Numbered from the stretch's first letter, positions 52,063 through 61,275 are shown. The stretch: 64,000 bases of DNA from Trichomonas vaginalis G3 (GCF_026262505.1 NC_067207.1:31154082-31218081); one strand, 5' to 3'. Made by a program: numbers and translations. The notes: generated from the sequence alone by a model not told the origin.

Positions 52063-52593
52063 GTGGCAGATGTGAAGTTAAATTCACCAACTCAAACAAA
52101 CAGTCAAAGTTGTTTTGTCAATGTCAAAGACAGAGATGTTGAAGTGGGGAAACCATACGAAGACGAAGATGGTATAGCAATTGTTCCTGTAAAAGAACAA
52201 CCAACATATCCTGAAGTTAGCAGAGACTTAAGTTCTGTTGCAGATATTCGAAATGACTACCAACAACTTAAAGACAAACTTAAAACTCAGGAGAAGATTT
52301 GTCAAGCTTTAGGTATAATGTTAAACTTGGTCGAACACAACCCTGTAAAAGTGAACTCATATGTCATTGCACCTCATGAAGTTTTGAAAGAACTATTGAA
52401 ACTTTTGACAGAGGCAGACGATATAAACATCAAAGAAATAGAACCCGACATTAGTTGCTGTGGTGTTTCATATAATGTCATTGACAAGATATACGTTATG
52501 AAAGGAGGTGAAACGTTGAACTTAAAATATAGTTTCCCAGACGTCATAAAAATATTTGACGACCACAACATTTCATTAAAATTTAGTTGCTAA
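52063..52593 (+). CDS. 176-residue Polinton protein, unknown
   Basis: The start at MADVKLNSPTQTNSQS is the first in-frame ATG. The body has a helical segment (DIRNDYQQLKDKLKTQEKIC) and a C-terminal domain with CCGVSYNVIDKIYVMKGGET. It lies between the capsid block and the probable minor capsid gene, so a virion role is likely but unproven. The C-terminal half is also found in copy B. Confidence 0.5.
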   Translation: MADVKLNSPTQTNSQSCFVNVKDRDVEVGKPYEDEDGIAIVPVKEQPTYPEVSRDLSSVADIRNDYQQLKDKLKTQEKICQALGIMLNLVEHNPVKVNSYVIAPHEVLKELLKLLTEADDINIKEIEPDISCCGVSYNVIDKIYVMKGGETLNLKYSFPDVIKIFDDHNISLKFSC

Positions 52594-52597
52594 GTAA

Positions 52598-52708
52598 ATG
52601 GCAGAAGACATAATGGTTTATACTATTACGACTAAAAACCCTGAGTCATATAATTCTATAACAACAAACTTACAAAGTCCTCAAGGACGATATTGTAAAC
52701 TAACTTAA
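52598..52708 (+). CDS. 36-residue peptide, conserved in copy B
   Basis: MAEDIMVYTITTKNPESYNS, then ITTNLQSPQGRYCKLT. Placed 4 bp after the previous gene and 5 bp before the next, with the same sequence and place in copy B. Function unknown. Confidence 0.45.
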   Translation: MAEDIMVYTITTKNPESYNSITTNLQSPQGRYCKLT

Positions 52709-52713
52709 ACACA

Positions 52714-53393
52714 ATGACGACTAAAGCCTGTTTTGCTCTTTTGACACCAGAAGACTTTATTGTTGTGAATGGTAAAAAATACTCCTTTGAAGATACTTAC
52801 TCAGATATACCACCAACAGGTTTTGTTGACTTATTTAATACTTTAAGGACGGATGTAACATGTGCTGCAACTAGAGCAGGTTTCATTATGTTTGGATGTC
52901 CGACTGAGTTTAGTATAAACGATATGAGCTATAATACAAAACTTATATCTGGTTTTTACTACCAACAGTTTCCTATAACAGGAAAAGGTGTCATACAAGG
53001 TTTGTCTGTTCCATTGACTTTAAGTACACCTATTTATATATTGTTTCAAACTTAGGTTCAAAGTGCTATTCGAATGTCGACAGAAACTACTATGACCAAA
53101 AGATACTCATGCGTATAAACAACACTTTCTCTGCTGGTTTGCCTATTGTTCATTCGAATGCAGAGTTTTCAGCTTTAGTGAACTCAAACACTTTAGCAAA
53201 CATAAACTTAACCTTAGTTGACGCAAACTTTGTTCCTGTAAAACTTTTATGTCCTATGTATTTGTCAATGACGGCAGAAAGTTTCGAATTGGAAGATGCA
53301 ACTGGTGAAAGTATTGTACTACAAGAACAACTTCAACAACAAATAGCTCAAGAACAACAAATGCAACAAATGGAACAACAAAGTCAAGAATAA
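52714..53393 (+). pseudogene. Probable minor capsid (penton-like) protein, broken
   Basis: The blocks VDLFNTLRTDVTCAATRAGF, LISGFYYQQFPITGKGVIQG and LANINLTLVDANFVPVKLLC look like strands of a single jelly-roll of about 200 residues, followed by a Q-rich tail (QEQLQQQIAQEQQMQQ). Polintons carry such a single-jelly-roll penton gene near the capsid gene. The fold is my inference, and 39,971 is a rival candidate for this role. Confidence 0.5.
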
Positions 53394-53421
53394 AAAAAAT
53401 ATTTTTTTTATTTTTATAAAA
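53393..53421 (+). promoter_or_regulatory. AATATTTTTT box directly upstream of the helicase gene
   Basis: AAAAAAATATTTTTTTTATT, then TTTATAAAA and the ATG. Related boxes stand 8-35 bp before many gene starts in both copies: 54,661-54,680 (plus), 57,910-57,926, 60,587-60,607 and 63,463-63,482 (minus), and in B before 25,926, 27,193, 30,210, 31,139, 32,403, 33,212 and 36,016. It is a likely shared promoter element. Confidence 0.6.
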
Positions 53422-54655
53422 ATGTACAGAATAGATGTTTCAGATTTTTATGACTTCCAAGCATTCAGAAATATGTGTCCATTTAGAGACTATAACAAAG
53501 CAGTCGAGAATTTGAAACGTTTAGTCATTTATGTCGACTCTGCCCCAGAATGTTATGTTATGAAAGAATGGGATGTTGTCTTTAACAAACCAAGAGCAAC
53601 AATAGTTCAGAACAAGAATGTAGACAGAAACTTAAGAAAATAAAAGTCGTACAAGTTGGCATGAAGATGTTAGATGCTTGGGATATCTTATTGTCAAAAC
53701 TTGAAGATTTTTCAGTTCGTGGTATAAAGTTTTATACACCTTCTCCAAACTTCTATTCTATCTTCACTGGATATAAATATGAACAAGTAGAATGGAAAGA
53801 AAATATTATAGAAGCTTGGTTAGACCATGTCAAAGAAATTATATGCAATGGAAACGAAAGAGTCTATGAGTATATCTTATGTTGGTTTGCAAACATCTTA
53901 CAACATCCAAGTGCTAAAAATGAAACTGCTCTCATTATAATTGGAAAACAAGGAACTGGTAAGAACACATTCTTTACAGATATTTTGTGCAAACTGTTAG
54001 AGGGCTATTCGAATCCGAATATGACAAACTTAGAAAACATCTGCGGTAAATTTAACTCTTCAATAGAGAATATGAAACTTATAGTATGTAACGAACTTCA
54101 AAGTATAGATACAACAAAAGTTTTGAACTCAGATGCTTTGAAGAGTCTTATAACAGACAAAGTTGGAGTTGTTGAAAGAAAATATAAAGACCAAAGAGTT
54201 TGTGAAAATGTTGCAAATTTCATCATGGTTTCAAACAACGCCGTTCCGATGAAGTTAGAAAGTTCTGACAGAAGATATGTAGTTGTCAGAACGTCAGATT
54301 CTCATATGCAAGATACAGAATTTTTGACGACTTAGCAGAAACTTTGACATCTGACTTTTACAACCACTTGTTCTCATATTTCATGACATTAGATATTTCT
54401 AAGTTCAATCCAAGACAAATTCCACATACCGAAGAAAGACAAACGTTGTTAGAAGCAAACAAGAGTGTTTATGAACTGTTTATAGATGAAACTGACTTTG
54501 TGTCATTAGATGAAAGGTCATTGTACGATGAATATAAACAATATTGTCAAGAATATGGTTATATGACAGCGTCTAAACGAACATTCTTGGCAAATGTCAA
54601 AAATCTTTTAGACGTTCAGAACGGCGTATATACAAAGAAAAATTTTTATGAGTAA
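53422..54655 (+). pseudogene. Superfamily 3 helicase (D5-like), broken
   Basis: After an N-terminal region (FYDFQAFRNMCPFRDYNKAV) comes the core: Walker A IIGKQGTGKN (nt about 53,938-53,966), a Walker B-type block MKLIVCNE, and motif C NFIMVSNNAVPMKLESSDRR with its sensor Asn and arginine finger. The C-terminal part (KQYCQEYGYMTASKRTF) fits a winged-helix primase-linked tail. SF3 helicases unwind viral DNA during replication. Broken, with about three breaks. Confidence 0.85.
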
Positions 54656-54688
54656 ATTTTTAAAAAAATATTTTTTATCCGATAAAAG

Positions 54689-55107
54689 ATGACGAAATTC
54701 ATCTCAGTAAATAAGTACATGACAGAAGTCAAAGAAGAACTAGACCCATTCGCTTATTTGAATGTTTACTTCTACCATTTTGAAAAGTCTACATTTGACA
54801 AAGTTTGGAACATCGAACCAGTTAAGTTTGCTATTGTGACTAAAAATGGTGCGAAATTTGAAGACTTAGACATAGAAGGTTTGTTAACAGTCAAAGAAAA
54901 TTTTGACAGAAGGTTCTCAAACCTTAAAGAAGGCAAAGCATACAAACTTGTTATACCTTATGAACCAAAGAAGACAGACGACTATGAATATTATGAGTCT
55001 AAGATAGTTGAAGTTCAAGGTAAGTTGGGTAAAAAGATTTTAGAGTCTAAGCCAGTGTTTGCTCCTAAAGAGGAAGAGAACATTGACATTGACCAGAAAT
55101 GTTCTAA
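54689..55107 (+). CDS. Conserved Polinton protein, unknown (family of 2867)
   Basis: About 139 residues: MTKFISVNKYMTEVKEELDP, VWNIEPVKFAIVTKNGAKFE, a central region with FDRRFSNLKEGKAYKLVIPY, and an acidic end. The position behind the helicase and presence in lineage A suggest a replication accessory protein, possibly single-strand DNA binding (small beta-rich core plus acidic tail). That is a guess from shape only. Confidence 0.5.
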
Positions 55108-55123
55108 AAATAAAATTTTATTT

Positions 55124-55577
55124 TTACATGTCAAATTTCTTTTTCTCTGGAACTGGTTCAGGTTCTTTCTTCTCTTCTTCTACTTTCTTTTCTTTCCTTT
55201 CTCTCTTCTTCTTCTTTTCTGGTGGAGTTATGTCAAATTTCCGAACCATATTTCTGTAAAAGTTCTTTGTCCTTTAATAGCTCATCTATTCTGTTTTCTA
55301 TTTCATCTTCAAGAACAGCGCATGTGTCTTCTTTGCATTCTAAGAACTTTTGTTGGACTTCATCTTTCCAAGAGGCGTCATCTCTGTCAACAAGTCTGTC
55401 ATTGACAAACTTAAAGACTTCTCTGCCTAATGTTTTATGGTTCTTGTCATATTCCCAGAAACAGAACTTTAGAACAAATTCACCTTTCTTGTTTACACTA
55501 TGTAAGATTTTATGGTCGACAGATGTTTTGCTGTCAAAAAGTTTGTCTCGAATATAGATAGCGAAATCGCTAGACAT
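55124..55577 (-). CDS. Copy C 150-residue charged protein, unknown
   Basis: Counterpart of 27,628-28,085, with the same opening MSSDFAIYIRDKLFDSKTSV and the same basic/acidic tail region. The start faces the ATPase start across 34 bp of AT-rich DNA. Confidence 0.5.
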
Positions 55578-55611
55578 TTTCTAAAAGATAAATTTTTAAT
55601 TTTCTAAAAAT

Positions 55612-56485
55612 ATGTTAGAAAAAAAGTTTGCTGACATTGACAAGAAATTTGAGAATGTTTTAAACAAGAACAAGAGGAAGTTAGAAATGCTCAGATAAAA
55701 CCCATACATGACAAGTTCCTATTTGCTCAGAATGGTATAACAGGTCTAATCGCACCACCTGGGTCGGGTAAGACTTTCACTTATCTTAAAATGGCTGCAC
55801 AACAACAAGAACTAGATGAGAAGAACCCATTCTATGAGTTAGTAGTCATTTGTAGTACTTCTGGTCAATTTGACCAAACGTCAATTCGTTCAAAGATATT
55901 ATAAAGAAGTCTAAGTTAGTATGTATAAAAGACTCTGAGTTGTTAGATTGGTAAAGAAGTACCAAAGAAGAGTTTTGAAGTATAATGCTATAAATGAGTA
56001 TATAAATTCGAAGTTTAAAGACCCAAATGAGGAAATGCAGAGAATATTAGAGAAGAAACACTTCAGAAACAAACAGAAAGAGATAGAATACATTTCGAAG
56101 AAATTGCAATCGTACGATTGGAAGACTTACCCTCATAGATGTCTTCTTATTTTTAGATGACTTTGCTTCTCATCCTTTGTTAAAGAACAGAGAACAAGAT
56201 GATGTGTCGAATTCTTAAGAAGCTCAGACACTTTAACATCTCAGTTGTCATTTGTGTACAGACAGCAAAGAGTTTAAGTAAGGATGTTAAAAGAATACTT
56301 ACTGATATCATACTTTTCCCTGGATTTGTCCGAAGACGATTTCATGGAACTTATGAAAGTCCATGGCAGGTAAGTTTGACAGACATGAACTATGGGAGAA
56401 GTACAAAGTCATACAAGACCCTCATACTTCTTTCAGAATTCATATCTACGCAAACAAAGTTCAAATTGTAAAAAGTCAAGCTTGA
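55612..56485 (+). pseudogene. Packaging ATPase (A32/FtsK-HerA type), broken
   Basis: Walker A GLIAPPGSGKT (nt about 55,743-55,775) and the Walker B block around 56,144-56,165 have the same order as copy B. In Polintons this motor packages the DNA into capsids. Broken, with several breaks. Confidence 0.8.
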
Positions 56486-56578
56486 AAATGTAAGTGTTTT
56501 AGTCTTAGTCTGTTGTGGTGCTGGGGCTGTCGGTTCTTCTGGCTTTGGAATGGACTCGGTTGGTGGTACGTCGGACAT
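56390..56578 (-). CDS. Copy C small proline-rich peptide beside the array
   Basis: MSDVPPTESIPKPEEPTAPA, then PQQTKTKTLTF, as at 29,089 in copy B. The downstream half runs antisense to the ATPase end and is probably not coding. The start codon lies at the left edge of the repeat array. Confidence 0.4.
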   Translation of the reverse strand: MSDVPPTESIPKPEEPTAPAPQQTKTKTLTFSSLTFYNLNFVCVDMNSERSMRVLYDFVLLP

Positions 56579-56580
56579 TG

Positions 56581-56994
56581 TCTTGAAACAATAAAAGACT
56601 TGTCTTGAAAAAGTAAAAGACTTGTCTTGAAACAATAAAAGACTTGTCTTGAAAAAGTAAAAGACTTGTCTTGAAAAAGTAAAAGACTTGTCTTGAAAAA
56701 GTAAAAGACTTGTCTTGAAAAAGTAAAAGACTTGTCTTGAAAAAGTACGGGTATCGTCTTAAATCAAGACCACTGTTCTCAAATTTGAGAACTTTACACC
56801 AAAAATTTCTTGAAAAATAACGGGTCTTGTCTTGAAAAAGTAAAAGACTTGTCTTGAAAAAGTAAAAGACTTGTCTTGAAAAAGTAAAAGACTTGTCTTG
56901 AAAAAGTAAAAGACTTGTCTTGAAAAAGTAAAAGACTTGTCTTGAAAAAGTAAAAGACTTGTCTTGAAACAATAAAAGACTTGTCTTGAAACAA
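56581..56994. repeat. Copy C paired minisatellite: 8 + 8 units of 22 bp around a core
   Basis: The unit contains GACTTGTCTTGAAAAAGT. Eight copies at exact 22-bp steps (56,581-56,755) and eight more (56,829-56,994) flank a 70-bp core with a GTTCTCAAATTTGAGAAC palindrome. The outermost units on both sides share a variant (GAAACAAT for GAAAAAGT). The right array ends in the ATG of the DEAIYL frame. Confidence 0.95.
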
Positions 56995-57185
56995 TGACCG
57001 ACATAGACCCAGCAGATGAGGCAATTTACCTTATAGAGCTACCTGAGCCATCTGAAGTCAAGCGTAAAAATAAATGGTTCATTTACTCTGCTTGTTTGAA
57101 GTTGTCAAAATACTCTGTTATTTTTTCCTTTAACAATGGCAAATCTTCTTTGAATGTAAGAATTGTACAACCTTTAATATCATAG
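56994..57185 (+). CDS. Copy C short conserved frame after the array (DEAIYL family)
   Basis: MTDIDPADEAIYLIELPEPS, then EVKRKNK. The 3' part is antisense to the KilA-N gene. The N-terminal block is shared with 29,314 and 60,982, and the start is fused to the last repeat unit. Confidence 0.4.
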   Translation: MTDIDPADEAIYLIELPEPSEVKRKNKWFIYSACLKLSKYSVIFSFNNGKSSLNVRIVQPLIS

Positions 57186-57889
57186 TGTGTTTGAGGTAAC
57201 GTATCTTGAACTATTTGTTTAACATCTTCATTCGGTGTCATTGAAATCGGTAAGTTTTCGCGATAGAACCAATTTCTGTCAGATTTGTAAATCTTAGCAA
57301 GGTCGTAAAAGCTTTTGTTGTTTCTTCTGACTAAATGCAACATAACCATATCTCTGTCTTCTTCATTTTCCATCTCTTCAGTGTAAATCATATACTTATA
57401 GTTCTTTTCCTTTCCTTTTGGTACCGAACGTGGTATTCTTTTCTGTATGTTTTTGTCTTTTGCTTCAAGCTTGTTCTCTAGCTCTTCACGTTCTTGTCTA
57501 TGAATTTCGTCAAGAAGTTTACAAACATACCAAGCATAACGAGCTGAAGCCCACATTGCTACAGCATTTACAAGAAGTCTATGTACATAATATCCTCTCA
57601 AACCATTTGGCAAATTTTGACGATTTTCGTACGGAATCTCGACCCGCGGTTTTTTACCGGTCGCAAACATATGAGGAAATTCTTCTAAAAGTTCTTTTGT
57701 CTGTTGGTTTTCAAACCAATGATGTGCTTGCTTTGTAGAACGAAGAGCATTCAAAATACTTTGCATTTGGTACATGTCATCTTTGACCGAACGAATGAGA
57801 CGGAGTTGTTTGTTAAACTGAACCCACTCATATTCTTCATTTATAGCTTCATGGACTATAACTGTTGTTGTGTTCTCTGTTGTTGACAT
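57083..57889 (-). CDS. KilA-N protein with Bro-C-like tail
   Basis: 268 residues. Domains as described for 29,404: KilA-N core (LRGYYVHRLLVNAVAMWASA), coiled linker and DUF3627-like end (LHLVRRNNKSFYDLAKIYKS). It differs from copy B mainly in the segment around WYVCKLLDEIH. The hairpin near 57,640 is imperfect here. Confidence 0.8.
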   Translation of the reverse strand: MSTTENTTTVIVHEAINEEYEWVQFNKQLRLIRSVKDDMYQMQSILNALRSTKQAHHWFENQQTKELLEEFPHMFATGKKPRVEIPYENRQNLPNGLRGYYVHRLLVNAVAMWASARYAWYVCKLLDEIHRQEREELENKLEAKDKNIQKRIPRSVPKGKEKNYKYMIYTEEMENEEDRDMVMLHLVRRNNKSFYDLAKIYKSDRNWFYRENLPISMTPNEDVKQIVQDTLPQTHYDIKGCTILTFKEDLPLLKEKITEYFDNFKQAE

Positions 57890-58102
57890 ATCTGTTTCTT
57901 ATATACAGGATAAAAAAATATTTTATAAAAAACTAACTTTATTTTTTCTATCTTAAGGAAATTCATGATTTCATAGAGTTTTGGCGACCCCGAAGGAAGT
58001 CGGTCTAGAGAAATTTCACTGTTTTTCGTACGGAATCTCTATCCTCGGTTTTTCGAGGGAAGCAATCTTATGCCATTTTACTCAGAATTTTGTTGCTGAA
58101 TT

Positions 58103-58170
58103 CAGCAAAAATATATTTTAGGGTAGAAGGTTAGATCTAACCTGTCTTCTACCCTCTTTTCTACCCCAGT
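58103..58170. repeat. AGATCT-centred intergenic palindrome
   Basis: AGGGTAGAAGGTTAGATC and the complementary arm, plus a TCTTTTCTACCCC half-site. Core AGATCT at 58,133-58,138. It lies between the KilA-N gene and the next minus-strand gene, as in copy B. Confidence 0.85.
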
Positions 58171-58205
58171 TATTTTATAAGCGTTTTACATGGTAAACGT
58201 TATTT

Positions 58206-59540
58206 TTACATGTATTTTTCAGCAACTTCGTCAAATAATTTTATAGCTTTATCTATCTCATCTACTTCAAACGTTTCTTTACCTTTTATGGGAGCACCAT
58301 ACATTTTCTCAAACTTTTCAAGTAGTTCTGTTTCTGCAGCTCTCATATCATTAACCAACACAACCTTGACTCTATTGACTGTACTGTCATATCTTAGAGT
58401 TATATTATATGTTCTTCCTATCTTATATCTCTTTGTATTGAAGTCCTTCGGTTTCTGAACGATGTAAAGTAAGCCTTCACTGCAACGTTCCGTATCGAAT
58501 GAACCATATGTTATGAAGTTATATCCAACAACTGGGTCTAACCATAACAAAACTATTGGTATAAGACTTTTGTCTATAAGATATGCTGCAGTTCCATAGA
58601 ATTTTACCGATATCATAAGCTCAGGATTTCTTGTCAAAATTTTCTGAGTAGAAGCAATTTTAACCCAGTGGTTTGTTTTTTTTCCAAATGGAGATAAAAT
58701 GTCTGACAAAGAATATTTGTTGTATTTCTTTGAGTATCTTACGTTTAAATCACCTATTCTAACCACTTTGGTGTCATTGTCTATCTTTCCAACTGTTTCA
58801 AACTCATTGTTTGTCATTTCTTTCTTTAAATCTGCATAGTCGTTTCTCATTCTTTCTATCTCTTTGACGGAGTAGTTATATTTCCTCATTGCTGCTTTAC
58901 ATTTTGAACATTGTGGGTTCATTTTAGCATTGTACATTGAAATCTTACCTGCTAGTATGACTAAGGCGTCAATTGCTCTCTTTAACTCAAAAGTTGCGGG
59001 TTTTATCTGTTCATTCCATATCTTACCTCTTCTATCTTTATCTCTTATCTGCCATACACATTTTGCAACTAACGAAACAAAGTTGTCGTAGGTCTTAAAT
59101 TCTTCAGATTTATATATGTCAGAGATGTTCTTATATACCATGTCGCAATCTTTGTCCATAACTTTATGGTTGCAATGAAATCCTAGAAACTCATAGTTTA
59201 CCTTTCGTATGAACTTCTTTATTTCTACTGAGTCAGTTGCTTTGACTTCTATTTCATCGAATTCAGGAATAGTAAGCTTTTGTTGTTGTATTTCAGGAAG
59301 TTTAGGTAAATGGTCAATAATATCCTGCATTTCATAAAGATACTGTTCATTTGTTTCATCTTTCGCACTACAGTCTAAACTACCTGTTAACAATTCCTGC
59401 TTTATCTTCTGGATTTCTGTTTCGAAAGTATATGAAGAAGGAATGAAGCTTTTCATCTCTACTAACATAGATGTTGGATTCATGACTAAAGAGTTTGGTG
59501 CTGTTGTTGTTTGAATTGTTGTTGTGCCGATTGTTGACAT
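58206..59540 (-). CDS. Fused protein: helical CxxC domain plus T5orf172/GIY-YIG-like domain
   Basis: 444 residues from the ATG at 59,540 (MSTIGTTTIQTTTAPNS), chosen because the upstream codons are promoter box. Residues 1-240 equal the separate protein 31,681-32,403 of copy B, with the NPQCSKCKAAMRK metal-like site. Residues 240-444 equal the T5orf172 protein (GLLYIVQKPKDFNTKRYKIG). The junction reads YADLKKEMTNNEFETVG, so the second part keeps its original start Met. Confidence 0.75.
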   Translation of the reverse strand: MSTIGTTTIQTTTAPNSLVMNPTSMLVEMKSFIPSSYTFETEIQKIKQELLTGSLDCSAKDETNEQYLYEMQDIIDHLPKLPEIQQQKLTIPEFDEIEVKATDSVEIKKFIRKVNYEFLGFHCNHKVMDKDCDMVYKNISDIYKSEEFKTYDNFVSLVAKCVWQIRDKDRRGKIWNEQIKPATFELKRAIDALVILAGKISMYNAKMNPQCSKCKAAMRKYNYSVKEIERMRNDYADLKKEMTNNEFETVGKIDNDTKVVRIGDLNVRYSKKYNKYSLSDILSPFGKKTNHWVKIASTQKILTRNPELMISVKFYGTAAYLIDKSLIPIVLLWLDPVVGYNFITYGSFDTERCSEGLLYIVQKPKDFNTKRYKIGRTYNITLRYDSTVNRVKVVLVNDMRAAETELLEKFEKMYGAPIKGKETFEVDEIDKAIKLFDEVAEKYM

Positions 59541-59616
59541 TTTTATTTTTTTATACAAAATAAAAAAAATAAATAAAATAAAGTTAGTTTTATTTTTTAT
59601 TTCGGGAAAATTCATG

Positions 59617-59885
59617 AAAATTCAAGAGGGTAGAAAAGAGGGTAGAAGACAGGTTAGATCTAACCTTCTACCCTAAATTATATTTTTGGGTCCTTTACAC
59701 TCATTACGATGAAGAAGTCTTGACAAAACATTTATGAAGAAGTCTTGACAAAACATTTACGAAGAAGTTTCGACAAAACATTTACGATGAATTTTCATGA
59801 ATTTTCATGAAAATTCAAGAGGGTAGAAAAGAGGGTAGAAGACAGGTTAGATCTAACCTTCTACCCTAAAATATATTTTTGCCGA
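59617..59885. repeat. Two AGATCT palindromes flanking a short 25-bp-unit array
   Basis: Palindrome cores lie at 59,656 and 59,849, each preceded by AATTCAAGAGGGTAGAAAAG. Between them are three units of GACAAAACATTTACGA type (59,725-59,790). The block is similar to 33,300-33,656 in copy B. Confidence 0.85.
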
Positions 59886-59909
59886 ATTTAGCAAAAATAA
59901 ATGGTTCAT

Positions 59910-60572
59910 TTACTCACAATATTTTTGTACAAAACGACCCCAAACTTTTAACTTCTTTTCTGCAGCTTCTAATGCTATCTTGGCGAGTTCATATTCTCTA
60001 AATTCTCTCTTTAAATCTTCTTGTTCCCATTGGTCTAGTTCGTATGGCGAGTCTCTATAACCAGAACATATCTCACGTTCATGTTCTATTTGTTTTTCAT
60101 GCATTTTTCTAACTTCTTGTTCGAACAAAGGTTTTGCATTCTCTACTGTATCTTCAAGTTCTTCTTCATCTAATTTCTCATGAACTTTCTTGTCTATGGA
60201 GTCCATAATTTTTCCAACTGCTATGCAATATTTTGGAGAAGCCCACATTGCTATATAGTTTACAAGTCTTGGGTCTACATACATTCCTCTAACCTGTTTG
60301 ATTTCATCAGGAATTCCTGCATGAATTTTGTATAAAAAGCAACCCGCTGTTTTCCGCGGGTTGGTATATTCTTCACAAAATGCCTTATAATACTCTTCCC
60401 AGGACTTATTTTCCAACAACCTTCTAAAGTCTTTCCTAAACTGCTGACATATCTTTGTTGCATTTACATAACCATCCTTGTCTCTACGTAAGACTTCAAT
60501 ACCGTTGTAAGTGCCTTTTGTGAATGTTTCGCCATTAGATTTGTTCGTGAACGTTTTTGCTTCGACTGTCAT
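59910..60572 (-). CDS. KilA-N protein (second)
   Basis: 220 residues with a complete KilA-N domain (EVLRRDKDGYVNATKICQQF; RGMYVDPRLVNYIAMWASP) and a charged coiled-coil tail. Intact and nearly identical to the copy B gene. Likely DNA-binding regulator or host-interaction protein, by analogy with large DNA viruses. Confidence 0.85.
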   Translation of the reverse strand: MTVEAKTFTNKSNGETFTKGTYNGIEVLRRDKDGYVNATKICQQFRKDFRRLLENKSWEEYYKAFCEEYTNPRKTAGCFLYKIHAGIPDEIKQVRGMYVDPRLVNYIAMWASPKYCIAVGKIMDSIDKKVHEKLDEEELEDTVENAKPLFEQEVRKMHEKQIEHEREICSGYRDSPYELDQWEQEDLKREFREYELAKIALEAAEKKLKVWGRFVQKYCE

Positions 60573-60673
60573 ACTGTTCTTACAATAAAAATAAAAAAAT
60601 ATTTTTTGGTGGGATGTCGGACATTCGTTTGTGGCTTAACCGTCGGACCACAACGATAAAAATCTCTGCTACT

Positions 60674-60985
60674 AGCAGTACTGCTACTGACAGTAGCAGT
60701 ACTTTTTCTGACAGTAGCAGTACTTTTACTGACAGTAGCAGTACTTTTTCTGACAGTAGCAGTACTTTTTCTGACAGTAGCAGTACTTTTACTGACAGTA
60801 GCAGTACTTTATCGTCGAAAACCCTCTCAAATTTTCCTTTTTTCTGCTCCTAGCAGTACTTTTACTGTCAGTAGCAGTACTTTTACTGACAGTAGCAGTA
60901 CTTTTACTGACAGTAGCAGTACTTTTTCTGACAGTAGCAGTACTTTTACTGACAGTAGCAGTACTTTTACTGACAGTAGCAATGG
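60674..60985. repeat. Copy C paired minisatellite: 7 + 7 units of 21 bp around a core
   Basis: The unit contains AGCAGTACTTTTACTGAC. Seven units start at 60,674 and step by 21; seven more start at 60,852. The core (about 60,812-60,850) holds CCCTCTCAAATTTTCC, sharing CTCAAATTT with the core at 56.78 kb. The last unit leads straight into the ATG at 60,982. Confidence 0.95.
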
Positions 60986-61275
60986 TCGAGGTCGAACCTA
61001 CCGACGAGGCAATTTACCTAATTGAAATTAACGAGCTTGTTAAAGACTTCCTCAGGCAGAATGTAAAAGGCAAGCTTGTTAGCGGTTGGATAACGGGAAG
61101 GGCTGCCTTGAATCTCGAGACTTCGACCGGAATTCCAATTCAAATACCAGAAAACACTCCTTTCGACGACATAAAGCAAGCAAAGAAGGAAGCCATTATA
61201 AAGTTCTTTGCCAAGCGTCCTTGGATACTACTTCCAAACAGAGAGAACCCTTTCCCAAGAATTCCCCACATTTAA
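60982..61275 (+). CDS. 97-residue protein, DEAIYL family, unknown
   Basis: MVEVEPTDEAIYLIEINELV, then KDFLRQNVKGKLVSGWITGR and a basic C-terminal part (KKEAIIKFFAKRPWILLPNR). It is a full-length member of the family whose N-terminal block also follows the other arrays. Higher GC than its neighbours suggests a recent arrival. It converges on the polymerase gene 23 bp away. Confidence 0.6.
   Translation: MVEVEPTDEAIYLIEINELVKDFLRQNVKGKLVSGWITGRAALNLETSTGIPIQIPENTPFDDIKQAKKEAIIKFFAKRPWILLPNRENPFPRIPHI

Noticed and set aside
56505-57024. Minus-strand frames of repeated FKTSLLLFQDKSF type
   Set aside because: They are pure translations of the 22-bp array. A unit length of 22 shifts frame, so all three frames look open. 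No conserved start or neighbouring signal supports them.
60557-60853. Ser/Thr-rich frame (SSSTFSD repeats)
   Set aside because: A 21-bp unit keeps frame, so an open reading arises automatically. It lies across the array and its upstream leader, with no homologue at the B locus.
56581-60985. CRISPR array
   Set aside because: Repeats of 21-25 bp are contiguous with no unique spacers, there are no cas genes, and the host is eukaryotic. They are minisatellites.
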